Assembly: GCF_014397005.1 (NCBI RefSeq)
Contig: NZ_JACGWS010000001.1
Coordinates: forward strand, 645,784-709,783
Source: Kordia aestuariivivens
GTDB lineage: Bacteria; Bacteroidota; Bacteroidia; Flavobacteriales; Flavobacteriaceae
Direction of reading: 5' to 3'
DNA: 64,000 nucleotides
Below the pieces are notes generated by a model that ran no database searches, was not told the origin of the DNA, and saw only the letters and a list, made by a program, of their open reading frames with translations. A program made the position numbers and the translations under genes. Every line of letters starts with the position of its first letter. Position 1 is the first letter of the stretch. Positions 16,297 through 24,511 of this stretch are shown piece after piece.

Positions 16297-17289
16297 CTAT
16301 TTACTCAACTCCTGTAATTTTTTCAATACTTGCAACGCTTTTCCAGAATGCAAGGATTCTTTCGCGATTTCAAAACCTTCTTTTGCTTCCAATCCATTTA
16401 CCGTAGCAATTGCCATTCCTGCATTGGCACAAACCACATTGTTTTGTGGATCGGTACCTTTTCCTTCTAGTATATTTGTGAAAATTTCTGCTGCCGAAGC
16501 GACTGAATCACCACCATAAATTGATGCTTGCGAATGTGTCGGAACGCCAAAATCTTCTGGTGTTAGCATTTCTTCCGAATTGTTTCGAATAGCTTTTGTT
16601 GCGCCCGTCAGTGAAATTTCATCATAACCATCTAACGCATGTAAAATGGTGTAATTCTTATCTGTATTTTGGTATAAATAACCATACATTCTCGCCAATT
16701 CTAAGTTGAAAACACCCACCATTTGATTCTTCGGAAATGAAGGATTTACCATTGGACCTAACATATTAAAGAATGTTTTTACGCCCAAAGCTCTACGAAT
16801 TGGTGCCACATTTTTCATAGCTGGATGAAATAATGGTGCGTGCAATACACAGATTCCTGTTTTGTCAATACATTTTTCAAGAAAGTCGGTGTCGTTGGTA
16901 AATTTGACTCCTAAATGTTCCATCACGTTTGAGGAACCGCTTACAGATGAAACACCATAGTTTCCGTGTTTGGCAACTTTTACACCAGCACCGGCCGTAA
17001 TGAAAGAAGCCAACGTTGAGATGTTGAACGTGTCTTTTCCGTCGCCGCCTGTTCCGCACAAATCAATGGCGTTATACGCTGATAAATCTACAGGAATACA
17101 CAATTCTAACAATGCGTCGCGGAAGCCTTTGAGTTCTTCCAGTGTAATGCTGCGCATCATAAAAACGGTTAGAAATGAAGCAATCTGATTTGGATTGTAC
17201 ATATCTTTCGAAATGTTGACCAATACTTGTTTGGCTTCCGCTTCCGTAATGTTTTCGTGATTGATAAGTCTGTTTAGTAGGTTTTTCAT
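16297..17289 (-). CDS. trpD: Anthranilate phosphoribosyltransferase
   Basis: TrpD transfers the phosphoribosyl group of PRPP to anthranilate. The 330-residue protein has the PRPP-binding GTGGDGKDTFN near residue 79 and KHGNYGVSSVSGSSNVME, which binds anthranilate and the pyrophosphate. NPSFPKNQMVGVF follows. It is a stand-alone TrpD, not fused to TrpG. The ATG is at 17287-17289, directly after a 41-base repeat-like leader that also precedes trpG. Confidence 0.98.
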   Translation of the reverse strand: MKNLLNRLINHENITEAEAKQVLVNISKDMYNPNQIASFLTVFMMRSITLEELKGFRDALLELCIPVDLSAYNAIDLCGTGGDGKDTFNISTLASFITAGAGVKVAKHGNYGVSSVSGSSNVMEHLGVKFTNDTDFLEKCIDKTGICVLHAPLFHPAMKNVAPIRRALGVKTFFNMLGPMVNPSFPKNQMVGVFNLELARMYGYLYQNTDKNYTILHALDGYDEISLTGATKAIRNNSEEMLTPEDFGVPTHSQASIYGGDSVASAAEIFTNILEGKGTDPQNNVVCANAGMAIATVNGLEAKEGFEIAKESLHSGKALQVLKKLQELSK

Positions 17290-17330
17290 TTTTTATTGGC
17301 TTTTCGCTGTTAGCCTTTAGCTTCTAGCGG
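17290..17330 (-). repeat. AGCTAAAGGCTA-type repeat just upstream of trpD
   Basis: On the minus strand the sequence reads gctagaagctaaaggcta, then acagcgaaaagccaat and an A-run ending at the ATG. A nearly identical stretch at 17945-17984 precedes trpG in the same position relative to its ATG. Confidence 0.75.
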
Positions 17331-17377
17331 TAATTTTTATCTAACTAATCTAATAAGTCTAACAGGTCTAAGTAAAT

Positions 17378-17944
17378 CTAATTTTTTACCCAGTTTTCTA
17401 ATATTTGCTTTCCATGTGGCGTTAATACCGATTCTGGATGATATTGCACACCGCGAACGTTATAGACTTTGTGACGAAGTGACATAATTTGTCCGTTTTC
17501 ATCAAACGAAGTTGCTTCTAAACTTTCGGGTAATGGACTTGCAACAATCCACGAATGATAACGTCCAACTTCAAAAGTTTTTGGTAAACCATCAAATAGT
17601 GATTCGTCATCAACAGAAACTTCAATATTTGTAGCAACACCATGATAAACTTCTGAAAGGTTTGAAAGCGTTCCGCCAAATACTTCGCCAATAGCTTGTT
17701 GTCCTAAACACACACCTAAAATACTTTTTGTAGGCGCATATCTTGCAATAATTGCTTTGAGTAACCCAGCTTCATCTGGAATTCCTGGGCCTGGCGAAAG
17801 AATGATTTTTTCATAACCGTCTACTTCTTCCAGCGAAAGCTGATCATTTCTTTTTACCGTAACATTACAATCTAAATCTTCCAAATAATGCACAAGATTG
17901 TACGTGAAGCTATCGTAATTATCTATGACTAATACTTTTTTCAT
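17378..17944 (-). CDS. trpG: Anthranilate synthase glutamine amidotransferase subunit
   Basis: TrpG hydrolyses glutamine and delivers ammonia to TrpE. The 188-residue class I amidotransferase has LSPGPGIPDE near residue 49, GVCLGQQAIGE with the nucleophile Cys79, and VQYHPESVLTPHG carrying the catalytic His and Glu. In many bacteria one such subunit also serves PabB, so it could be shared with folate synthesis; the operon position favours tryptophan. The start is at 17942-17944, after the same short repeat found before trpD. Confidence 0.96.
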   Translation of the reverse strand: MKKVLVIDNYDSFTYNLVHYLEDLDCNVTVKRNDQLSLEEVDGYEKIILSPGPGIPDEAGLLKAIIARYAPTKSILGVCLGQQAIGEVFGGTLSNLSEVYHGVATNIEVSVDDESLFDGLPKTFEVGRYHSWIVASPLPESLEATSFDENGQIMSLRHKVYNVRGVQYHPESVLTPHGKQILENWVKN

Positions 17945-17984
17945 TTTTTTATTGGCTTTTCGCTTCTAGCCTTTAGCTATTAGC
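17945..17984 (-). repeat. AGCTAAAGGCTA-type repeat just upstream of trpG
   Basis: The minus strand reads gctaatagctaaaggctag, then aagcgaaaagccaat and an A-run that joins the trpG ATG. It is the partner of 17290-17330. Confidence 0.75.
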
Positions 17985-18008
17985 TTTTTTTACTTCTTAT
18001 TTTTAAAT

Positions 18009-18055
18009 CACTTCTCGATAGATACTAAACCAAGTTCAGCACACTAGAAGTGACG
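18009..18055. repeat. Degenerate E-type repeat interrupted by a decayed family C copy
   Basis: The flanks cacttctcgata and agaagtgacg resemble the ends of the E element at 20897-21029. Between them, 18021-18042 reads gatactaaaccaagttcagc, a mutated family C hairpin. It lies in the trpE-trpG gap. Confidence 0.55.
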
Positions 18056-18127
18056 ATTTTGATATTTTAACTAACAGATTGCTTCGGCTGTCGCCTCGCA
18101 AAGACGTTTACTTTTACATTTAAAATT

Positions 18128-19522
18128 TCAAATGGTTTCCGCAATTTCCAACGCAGTATTCAACGCTCTTAGTTTGTTGTATACTTCTTGATTTTCGTTT
18201 TCTTCTTGTGATTTTGCTACAATTCCAGCACCAGCTTGGTAATGTAATTGATGATTTTTGCTTAGAAACGTACGAATCATAATGGCATGATTGAAGTTTC
18301 CGTCGAAATCCATAAAACCAATTGCGCCGCCATAAAAATCACGGTTTGAGGTTTCGTACTTTTCAATGAGCTGCATGGCTTTGTGTTTTGGTGCGCCGCT
18401 TAAAGTTCCTGCTGGAAAGGTATCTGCAACGACTTGCATCGTTAATGCATCTTTATGTTTTTGAGCTGTTACTTTCGATACTAAGTGAATGACATGCGAA
18501 AAGAATTGCAATTCTTTATAAGTTTCTACTTTGACTTGATTTCCGTTTCTGCTTAAATCGTTTCGAGCCAAATCGACTAACATTACGTGTTCTGCATTTT
18601 CTTTTGGATCGTCGAATAATTCTTTTGCTAATTCTGCATCGCGTTCGTCATTTCCACTACGTTTGAACGTTCCGGCAATTGGGTGAATTTCTGTGTGATT
18701 GTCTTGTACAACGAGTTGCGCTTCTGGCGAAGAACCAAAGATTTTGAAATCGCCATAATCAAAATAGAATAGATATGGAGAAGGGTTAATGCTTCGCAAT
18801 GCGCGATATACATTGAACTCATCTCCTTTAAATTTTTGAATGAATCTTCGCGATAGAACTAATTGAAATACATCGCCGCGAAAGCAATGTTTTTTTGCCA
18901 AGGTTACATTTTGTTTGAACTGTTCATCATCTAAATTAGAAGTACGTTCACCATCAATTTTGAAGTTATACGTTGTAAAGTTTTTGGAACTTAGTAAATG
19001 TTCAATGGAGGCAATGTTGTCTGCTGTTTCATAGCAATGTGAAAAGATATACGCTTCATTTTTGAAATGATTGAACGCAATGATGTTTTGATATACTGCA
19101 TAGTAAATATCTGGAATATTAAGCGATTGTTCTTTTTTTGATATTTCGACATCTTCAAAATAACGAACTGCATCGTACGCTATGTAGCCAAACAAACCAT
19201 TGTTGATGAACTTAAAATCGTTTTTATCTGTTTTAAATTGTTGTGAAAACTCATGAATCAACTCAGGAACATTCGTAGTTGCATCAATAGGAGTGATGTA
19301 TTTTTCACCATTTGGAAATTCCCGCGTAAGCGTTTCATTAACAACTTTAATACTCGCAATTGGATTGCAACATACATACGAAAAACTGTTTCCGCTGGCG
19401 TGATAGTCGCTACTTTCAAGCAGTAAACTATTAGGATATTTATCTCTGATTTTCAGATATACACTTACTGGCGTTATGGTATCGGCCAGAATTTTTTTGT
19501 AGGTCGTTTTTAAAGAATACAT
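18128..19522 (-). CDS. trpE: Anthranilate synthase component I
   Basis: TrpE converts chorismate to anthranilate using ammonia from TrpG, the committed step of tryptophan synthesis. The 464-residue protein has LLES at residues 34-37, the element that binds tryptophan for feedback inhibition in characterised TrpE proteins. The C-terminal chorismate-binding domain shows FGSSPEAQL, HPIAGTFKR and GTLSGAPKHKAM. It is the first structural gene of the operon. Its ATG lies 16 bases after the T-run of the attenuator terminator, so control is by both attenuation and feedback. Confidence 0.98.
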   Translation of the reverse strand: MYSLKTTYKKILADTITPVSVYLKIRDKYPNSLLLESSDYHASGNSFSYVCCNPIASIKVVNETLTREFPNGEKYITPIDATTNVPELIHEFSQQFKTDKNDFKFINNGLFGYIAYDAVRYFEDVEISKKEQSLNIPDIYYAVYQNIIAFNHFKNEAYIFSHCYETADNIASIEHLLSSKNFTTYNFKIDGERTSNLDDEQFKQNVTLAKKHCFRGDVFQLVLSRRFIQKFKGDEFNVYRALRSINPSPYLFYFDYGDFKIFGSSPEAQLVVQDNHTEIHPIAGTFKRSGNDERDAELAKELFDDPKENAEHVMLVDLARNDLSRNGNQVKVETYKELQFFSHVIHLVSKVTAQKHKDALTMQVVADTFPAGTLSGAPKHKAMQLIEKYETSNRDFYGGAIGFMDFDGNFNHAIMIRTFLSKNHQLHYQAGAGIVAKSQEENENQEVYNKLRALNTALEIAETI

Positions 19523-19537
19523 AGTTCGGTTTGTTTC

Positions 19538-19573
19538 AAAAAAAAAGACTTGTCGTGATTGACAAGTCTTTTT
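19538..19573 (-). terminator. trp attenuator terminator
   Basis: On the minus strand, aaaaagacttgtc and gacaagtcttttt form a perfect stem with an AATCAC loop, followed by nine T residues. It lies between the leader peptide and trpE. The segment just after the leader stop (aagtc) is complementary to the gactt in the 5' arm, giving a possible antiterminator. Confidence 0.93.
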
Positions 19574-19605
19574 ATATATCTATTCTTAGTAAATAGGGAC
19601 TTAGC

Positions 19606-19662
19606 TCACGAGTTTTGTGTTCGTAAGTTCCACCACCAAGTATTTACTAAATTTGATTTCAT
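19606..19662 (-). CDS. trpL: trp operon leader peptide, 18 aa, three consecutive Trp
   Basis: The translation is MKSNLVNTWWWNLRTQNS. Three TGG codons in a row lie at 19630-19638. It starts 19 bases downstream of a TATATTTG box and ends 33 bases before the attenuator hairpin, which is the classical arrangement for ribosome-mediated attenuation. Codons 5-8 (19641-19650) are perfectly complementary over 10 bases to 19586-19595, beyond the stop, giving a competing pairing. When charged tRNA-Trp is scarce a ribosome should stall at the Trp codons, freeing the antiterminator; otherwise it reaches the stop, masks it, and the terminator forms. It is too short for ordinary gene callers. No experimental support is available in this window. 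Confidence 0.92.
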   Translation of the reverse strand: MKSNLVNTWWWNLRTQNS

Positions 19663-19680
19663 TTTCTGTTTTTGTTGTAA

Positions 19681-19688
19681 CAAATATA
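19681..19688 (-). promoter_or_regulatory. -7 box of the trp operon promoter
   Basis: The minus strand reads TATATTTG, a match to TAnnTTTG, 19 bases upstream of the leader-peptide ATG. The start of transcription would be near 19676. No strong -33 TTG is visible. Confidence 0.65.
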
Positions 19689-19715
19689 GCAATGAATTTT
19701 ATAATAAAAAATATT

Positions 19716-20282
19716 TTAGAATTTTAATTGTACGTTTAAATCAAATTCGTCATTGATCGCTTTATCTTTTAATCCGTCAAAGAAAGAAGCCGAACCGTAT
19801 TTGATACCATATTTTGTACGATCTACTTTTAATTTTGCTTCTGCAGTATTCGCTTCTACTTCAATATCAAATGTAATAGGTGATTTATTTCCTTTGATTG
19901 TTAAATCGGCAGCAACTCTGTAGATGTTATCATCAGTTTCTACAACTTTTCTAAAGTTTAAAACTGCATCTGGAAATTTAGCTACACCAAAAAAGTCGTC
20001 AGATTTTAAATGTCCGTCAAGTTTTCCTTTGTATTCTCCAGTTAAATCAGTAGTATTAATTGTTGTCATGTTTATGGTAAACGTTCCGCCCACAAGTTTT
20101 CCGTCTTTAAACTCTAATGCGCCACCTTTAAAATTAATGGTTCCTTCGTGTTGTCCTGTTACTTTATAACCTGTCCAAGCAATAGAACTTGCTTCTGTGT
20201 CAATTCTTTTTTCCTGAGAAAAAGCTGTTGTTACCGTAGCAAATATGAATAATGCTACTAATGTTAAGATACGTGTTTTCAT
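19716..20282 (-). CDS. YceI family secreted protein
   Basis: The 188-residue protein has an export signal (residues 1-23, ending TTAFSQ) and a YceI lipocalin-like barrel, seen as IDTEASSIAWTGYKVTGQHEG at the mature start and FDIEVEANTAEAKL later. YceI proteins are periplasmic and bind long isoprenoid or fatty amide ligands; many are stress-induced. It lies 57 bases downstream of a MarR regulator on the same strand, so it is likely the regulator's target. The trp promoter starts right after its stop. Confidence 0.92.
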   Translation of the reverse strand: MKTRILTLVALFIFATVTTAFSQEKRIDTEASSIAWTGYKVTGQHEGTINFKGGALEFKDGKLVGGTFTINMTTINTTDLTGEYKGKLDGHLKSDDFFGVAKFPDAVLNFRKVVETDDNIYRVAADLTIKGNKSPITFDIEVEANTAEAKLKVDRTKYGIKYGSASFFDGLKDKAINDEFDLNVQLKF

Positions 20283-20339
20283 TTTTTTTGTTTTTAATTT
20301 ATGTCTATTGTATTATTTAGGGCAATTTTAAAAGGATTG

Positions 20340-20795
20340 CTAACCTCTTAGTTTTTCTAATAATATGTTTAATGTTTCCGCTTCTGTTGTGGTCAACGGT
20401 TTCATAATGTCTTCTTCTAGTCGATTTAATTTTGGGTCAATTACGTCTAACAGTTTTAAACCATTTTTTGTAATGATGATTTCTACTTTTCTTCGGTTTT
20501 CAGGACAAATCGTTCTTTCTACAAAGCCTTTTAAAATCAATTTGTCAATCAATCGCGTTGTGTTGCTATTCTTGTCAATCATGCGTTCTTGAATCGTAGC
20601 CAAGTTAGCAGGTTTCCCTTTTTGACCTTTTAAGATGCGCAATACATTAAATTGCTGTCCTGAAATATCATACTGTTTAAAGAAGTCTAAATAATTTTCT
20701 GATAACGTTTTGTTCGTGATCATAAAATTTAATGCAGTTCGCTTTGCTAAAGGCAAGGTTGCGTCACTTTTTAAGATGTCTTCTAATTTACTCAT
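20340..20795 (-). CDS. MarR family transcriptional regulator
   Basis: The 151-residue protein (from the ATG at 20793-20795) has the MarR winged-helix fold: FFKQYDISGQQFNVLRILKG in the first helices, TIQERMIDKNSNTTRLIDKL as recognition helix, and ENRRKVEIIITKNG as the wing. An in-frame ATG nine codons upstream lies within the operator region and is unlikely. Two tandem 12-base palindromes at 20796-20807 and 20811-20822 lie directly before the start, one overlapping the -7 box, so it probably represses itself and yceI. The inducer is unknown. Confidence 0.92.
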   Translation of the reverse strand: MSKLEDILKSDATLPLAKRTALNFMITNKTLSENYLDFFKQYDISGQQFNVLRILKGQKGKPANLATIQERMIDKNSNTTRLIDKLILKGFVERTICPENRRKVEIIITKNGLKLLDVIDPKLNRLEEDIMKPLTTTEAETLNILLEKLRG

Positions 20796-20822
20796 TTGTA
20801 TGTACAACAATTGTATATACAA
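20796..20822. promoter_or_regulatory. Tandem MarR-type operators
   Basis: TTGTATGTACAA (20796-20807, one mismatch from a perfect palindrome) and TTGTATATACAA (20811-20822, perfect) are spaced 15 bases centre to centre. The second overlaps the -7 box. They lie between promoter and MarR ORF, consistent with autorepression. Confidence 0.75.
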
Positions 20823-20849
20823 ATGTAATTAAATTGAGAACGTGTGCAA
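20820..20849 (-). promoter_or_regulatory. Promoter of marR-yceI
   Basis: On the minus strand TACATTTG (20820-20827) is preceded by TTG (20847-20849) with 19 bases between, the usual Bacteroidota -33/-7 arrangement. Confidence 0.75.
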
Positions 20850-20896
20850 CTTTGGAAGTGTTAAAATTTAATTAAAAAATGATAAATCATTCAAAA

Positions 20897-21029
20897 CGTC
20901 ATTTCGAGTGATTTTTTGAAATGAAGTGAAGAAAAATAGTATCGAGAAAAATTCAAAAACAGAAAAAATTTATGTGGTTTCAAATTGCTTCTCGATACAA
21001 TTTTCTCTCGAAAATTACTCAAAGTGACG
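20897..21029. repeat. E-type imperfect inverted repeat
   Basis: The left arm starts cgtcatttcgagtgatttt and ends atagtatcgagaa. The right arm is its approximate reverse complement, from ttctcgatac to caaagtgacg. The arms are about 45 bases with several mismatches. It fills most of the gap between the marR promoter and the DUF1800 gene. A related half is at 37258-37325. Confidence 0.75.
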
Positions 21030-21103
21030 AATTTTAAATTTCAAATAAATACCAAATTAAACTATTTCAGCGTTTTACAGTCTTAGCATAAAAGCTGTTC
21101 AGT

Positions 21104-22477
21104 ATGACGTTACAAGAAATAGTACATATATATAATAGAGTAGGCTTTGGGATTTCATATACAGCAGCGAGTGCTTTGCAAAACAAATCACGTGCAACAA
21201 TTGTTTCACAAGTATTTGACGCTTCTCGCAAAGTAAAACCACTTACGGTCGATGTTTCTGAACTCACTGCACAAGTGCGAAATGCACAACGAAACGATCG
21301 AAAAAAACTACGCTCGCTGATTAAAGACAGCGTGAAAAAAGTACACGAACTCAATATTGCTTGGATCTACAGACTTGGAACTACACAAGAAGTTTTACGC
21401 GAAAAAATGACACTTTTTTGGGCAAATCATTTTGTATGTCATGATAAAAATATTCTTCATATTCAACAATACAATAATACACTTCGCAAACACGCTTTAG
21501 GAAACTTCAAAGATTTTGTCGTTGCCATTTCTAAAGAAGCAGCAATGATTAAGTATTTAAACACAAAACAAAATAAAAAGGAAAAGCCCAACGAAAACTT
21601 TGCGCGCGAATTGATGGAGTTGTTTACGCTTGGACGCGATCAATATTCTGAAAAAGACATTAAAGAAGCGGCGCGTGCGTTTACAGGTTGGAATCATGAT
21701 TTTGTGGGGAATTTTCGCTTGCGCAGATTTCAGCATGATTACGGAGAGAAAACTTTCTTTGGCGAAACCGGAAATTTTGATGGAGACGATATTATCGAAA
21801 TCATCTTGAAGCAAAAACAATGTGCGCAATTTATCTGTGAAAAAGTCTACCGTTATTTTGTGAATGATCAACTAGATCCTTCTCGCATACGCGAAATGAC
21901 CGAAGTTTTTTATAAAGACTATGACATTGAAAACTTAATGCGTTTTGTATTGCTTTCCGATTGGTTTTATGATCAAAAAAATATAGGAACGAAGATAAAA
22001 TCGCCCGTAGAATTTTTAGTGGGCGTTCATAATGTCGTGCCAATGCAGTTTGAAAAAGAACGCGAACTTGTGTATCTGCAAAAATTATTAGGACAGCATT
22101 TATTATTTCCGCCAAATGTTGCTGGTTGGAAAGGCGGCAGAAATTGGATCAATCCGAATACAATGATGTTACGCCTTAATTTACCTTCCATATTATTAGC
22201 AAAAGGCGCGATTGCATTGGATGAAAAAGGCGCGTTTGAAGACGATTTTCAACGTTTTAATACCAAACGAAATCGACAACGAAAACTAAAAGTACTTCCC
22301 GATTGGGAAATGTTTTATTCGGAACAAAAAAATATAACGACAACACAATTACAGCAAGTTTTATTGGTAAGTCCATTAAATAAAGGAACAGCAACTTATT
22401 TAGACAAGTTAGCCGATCAGGATTTGAAAGAATATTGCATTCAATTGATGTCGTTGCCTGAATATCAATTGTGTTAA
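21104..22477 (+). CDS. DUF1800 domain protein
   Basis: The 457-residue protein shows the DUF1800 pattern: LREKMTLFWANHFV, NENFARELMELFTLGRDQYSEKDIKEAARAFTGW and an RRFQHDYGEKTFFGETGNFDGDDI stretch. No signal peptide is seen. DUF1800 and DUF1501 genes are paired in many Bacteroidota and Proteobacteria, as here with 56 bases between them, and likely act together at the envelope. The biochemical role is not established. Confidence 0.9.
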   Translation: MTLQEIVHIYNRVGFGISYTAASALQNKSRATIVSQVFDASRKVKPLTVDVSELTAQVRNAQRNDRKKLRSLIKDSVKKVHELNIAWIYRLGTTQEVLREKMTLFWANHFVCHDKNILHIQQYNNTLRKHALGNFKDFVVAISKEAAMIKYLNTKQNKKEKPNENFARELMELFTLGRDQYSEKDIKEAARAFTGWNHDFVGNFRLRRFQHDYGEKTFFGETGNFDGDDIIEIILKQKQCAQFICEKVYRYFVNDQLDPSRIREMTEVFYKDYDIENLMRFVLLSDWFYDQKNIGTKIKSPVEFLVGVHNVVPMQFEKERELVYLQKLLGQHLLFPPNVAGWKGGRNWINPNTMMLRLNLPSILLAKGAIALDEKGAFEDDFQRFNTKRNRQRKLKVLPDWEMFYSEQKNITTTQLQQVLLVSPLNKGTATYLDKLADQDLKEYCIQLMSLPEYQLC

Positions 22478-22494
22478 ATTTTAGAGTGAATTAG

Positions 22495-22514
22495 ATTCCC
22501 ATTTTCATGGGAAT
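22495..22514. repeat. Family A palindrome between DUF1800 and DUF1501
   Basis: Perfect arms ATTCCCAT and ATGGGAAT surround a TTTC loop. It occupies the 55-base gap between the two genes. Confidence 0.9.
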
Positions 22515-22532
22515 GCAAAAATAAATTTTTGA

Positions 22533-23723
22533 ATGAACAGAAGAAATTTTATAAAAAGCGCATCGTTAGCAAGTACGGCATTATTTCTGCCGAAGTTTGT
22601 TTCAGGATTTAATTTGTTGGATGAAGCTATTGCGACAGGGAAGAAGATAGTTATCATTCAATTATCTGGTGGAAACGATGGTTTAAACACAATTGTTCCG
22701 TTTAGAAATGATATTTACTATAAAAAACGTCCTTCGTTGGCACAACAAAAAAGTAACCTCATCGGCATTACAGACGAAATTGGTTTCCACGAAAGTCTCA
22801 TCGCGCATAGCGACTTATATAATAACGGAGAATTGTGCGTCATTAATAATGTTGGCTATCCAAATCCGAATCGTTCACACTTTAGAGCAACGGATATTTG
22901 GCATACCGCAAGTGATGCGAACGAATATTTACAATCGGGTTGGATTGGTCGTTATTTAGATGCTTCTAAAAGCAAATCACTAGATGCAATTGAAGTTGAT
23001 GATACCTTGTCGCTCATGCTAAAAGGCGAACAAACCGATGGAATTGCCACTAAAAACCCAAATCTTTTTTACAGAAGTACACAAGCGCCGTATTTCAAAA
23101 AAGTTGTAGAACATCATGATGAAGCTCATTTAAGTGAACATAATTTGGGTTATTTATACAAAACAATGGTGACAGCTTCTTCGTCAGCAAAATACATTTA
23201 CGAAACTTCCAAAACGTTTAGCACAAAGACAACGTATCCGAATACTGGATTTTCAAAACAATTGAAGCAAGTTGCCCAATTTATCAACTCCGGATTGCAA
23301 ACAAAAGTATATTATGCGTCGCTTGGCGGATTTGACACACATGCGAATCAAACCAATAAGCAAAAACGCTTGTTGAGTGTGTATGATGAAGCAATGGCGG
23401 CTTTTATAAAAGATTTAAAACAAGAAGACTCTTTTAAAGACACCTTAATTTTGACTTTTTCAGAATTTGGCAGACGCGTACAACAAAATGCTGCGAATGG
23501 AACGGATCATGGAACGGCGAATCAGGTATTTTTGATTGGAAGTCAGTTGAAAAAACCAGGTTTTTACAATCCGATGGCAGATTTGAGCAATTTAGATGAA
23601 AATGGCGATTTGAAATACGAAATTGATTTCCGAGAAATTTATACGTCTGTCTTGAATAATTGGTTAGATATTGATGCAAAAAAGGTGATAGGGAAACCTT
23701 TTTCTGGATTGAATGTTGTTTAG
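22533..23723 (+). CDS. DUF1501 domain protein (exported)
   Basis: The 396-residue protein starts MNRRNFIKSASLASTALFLP, a twin-arginine-like signal peptide with an RRNFIK box, so it is probably exported folded. The DUF1501 domain follows: IQLSGGNDGLNTIVP near residue 43 and YASLGGFDTHANQ near 264, then FSEFGRRVQQNAANGTDHG. The motifs recall the alkaline-phosphatase/sulfatase-like fold. It pairs with the DUF1800 gene. Substrate unknown. Confidence 0.92.
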   Translation: MNRRNFIKSASLASTALFLPKFVSGFNLLDEAIATGKKIVIIQLSGGNDGLNTIVPFRNDIYYKKRPSLAQQKSNLIGITDEIGFHESLIAHSDLYNNGELCVINNVGYPNPNRSHFRATDIWHTASDANEYLQSGWIGRYLDASKSKSLDAIEVDDTLSLMLKGEQTDGIATKNPNLFYRSTQAPYFKKVVEHHDEAHLSEHNLGYLYKTMVTASSSAKYIYETSKTFSTKTTYPNTGFSKQLKQVAQFINSGLQTKVYYASLGGFDTHANQTNKQKRLLSVYDEAMAAFIKDLKQEDSFKDTLILTFSEFGRRVQQNAANGTDHGTANQVFLIGSQLKKPGFYNPMADLSNLDENGDLKYEIDFREIYTSVLNNWLDIDAKKVIGKPFSGLNVV

Positions 23724-23810
23724 AAATACCCAAGGTAAGTTACAAATTTTAAATAATGAAAATACGATAGAAAATGTTTAATTTAGCATAACATTAATTA
23801 GCTATAGAAA

Positions 23811-24401
23811 ATGTGTTTGAATAGTATAGATTTAACATTAATAAAAGATATTATTTTAATTATCGGTTCTTTAACTGCAACCTTTTTTACTCTTAGAAGT
23901 TTTAATAAATGGAAAAAGGAACATAAAGGAAAGTTAAAGTATGAATTATCAAGAAACTTATTAAAATCTATTCTTGATTTAAGAGACGATTTTGGAAGAG
24001 TTAGAAGTCCTCTTATACTAGCTTCTGAATTTTCTTCGAAACATCATATTTCCGAAACGAAAAAATCAGAGCAATATCAATATGTATTCCAAAATAGACT
24101 AAAGTACCTTCAAGAGAGTTACAATACTTTTTTAAGTTTTTTGCCAGAAGTTGAAATCGATTACAATTCTGAGATGAGTAAACTCTGTAAGGAGCTTACA
24201 AGGCACGTAACACATTATAATATAAAACTTAATGAGTTTATTCAATTAGTTGATAATTTGGATACTTTTAATAATCCTTATGAAAAGGAACTAAATAGTA
24301 TTATTTTCAATAATGGAGATAATAATCCAACTACCGATTCTTTTGACAAAACAGTAGGTAAATTAAAAATACAATTGACAAAAGAAATGAAAAAATATTA
24401 A
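23811..24401 (+). CDS. Hypothetical protein with one N-terminal membrane segment
   Basis: The 196-residue protein has a single hydrophobic segment near residues 10-27 (IKDIILIIGSLTATFF). A charged, largely helical cytoplasmic or periplasmic part follows, with no motif I recognise. The composition is unusually AT-rich, with many Asn, Lys and Ile, even for this genome. It is flanked by genes of unrelated function, so it may be a late acquisition. Confidence 0.7.
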   Translation: MCLNSIDLTLIKDIILIIGSLTATFFTLRSFNKWKKEHKGKLKYELSRNLLKSILDLRDDFGRVRSPLILASEFSSKHHISETKKSEQYQYVFQNRLKYLQESYNTFLSFLPEVEIDYNSEMSKLCKELTRHVTHYNIKLNEFIQLVDNLDTFNNPYEKELNSIIFNNGDNNPTTDSFDKTVGKLKIQLTKEMKKY

Positions 24402-24511
24402 AATGAAGATCAAATTATTTTCTTCTAAATCATTTTTAATATTGTTTAAATTTTGTTAAAGCGACGTCCTTCAAAACTAGTTTTTGTATTTTTAGGCTGA
24501 AAATTAAAACC

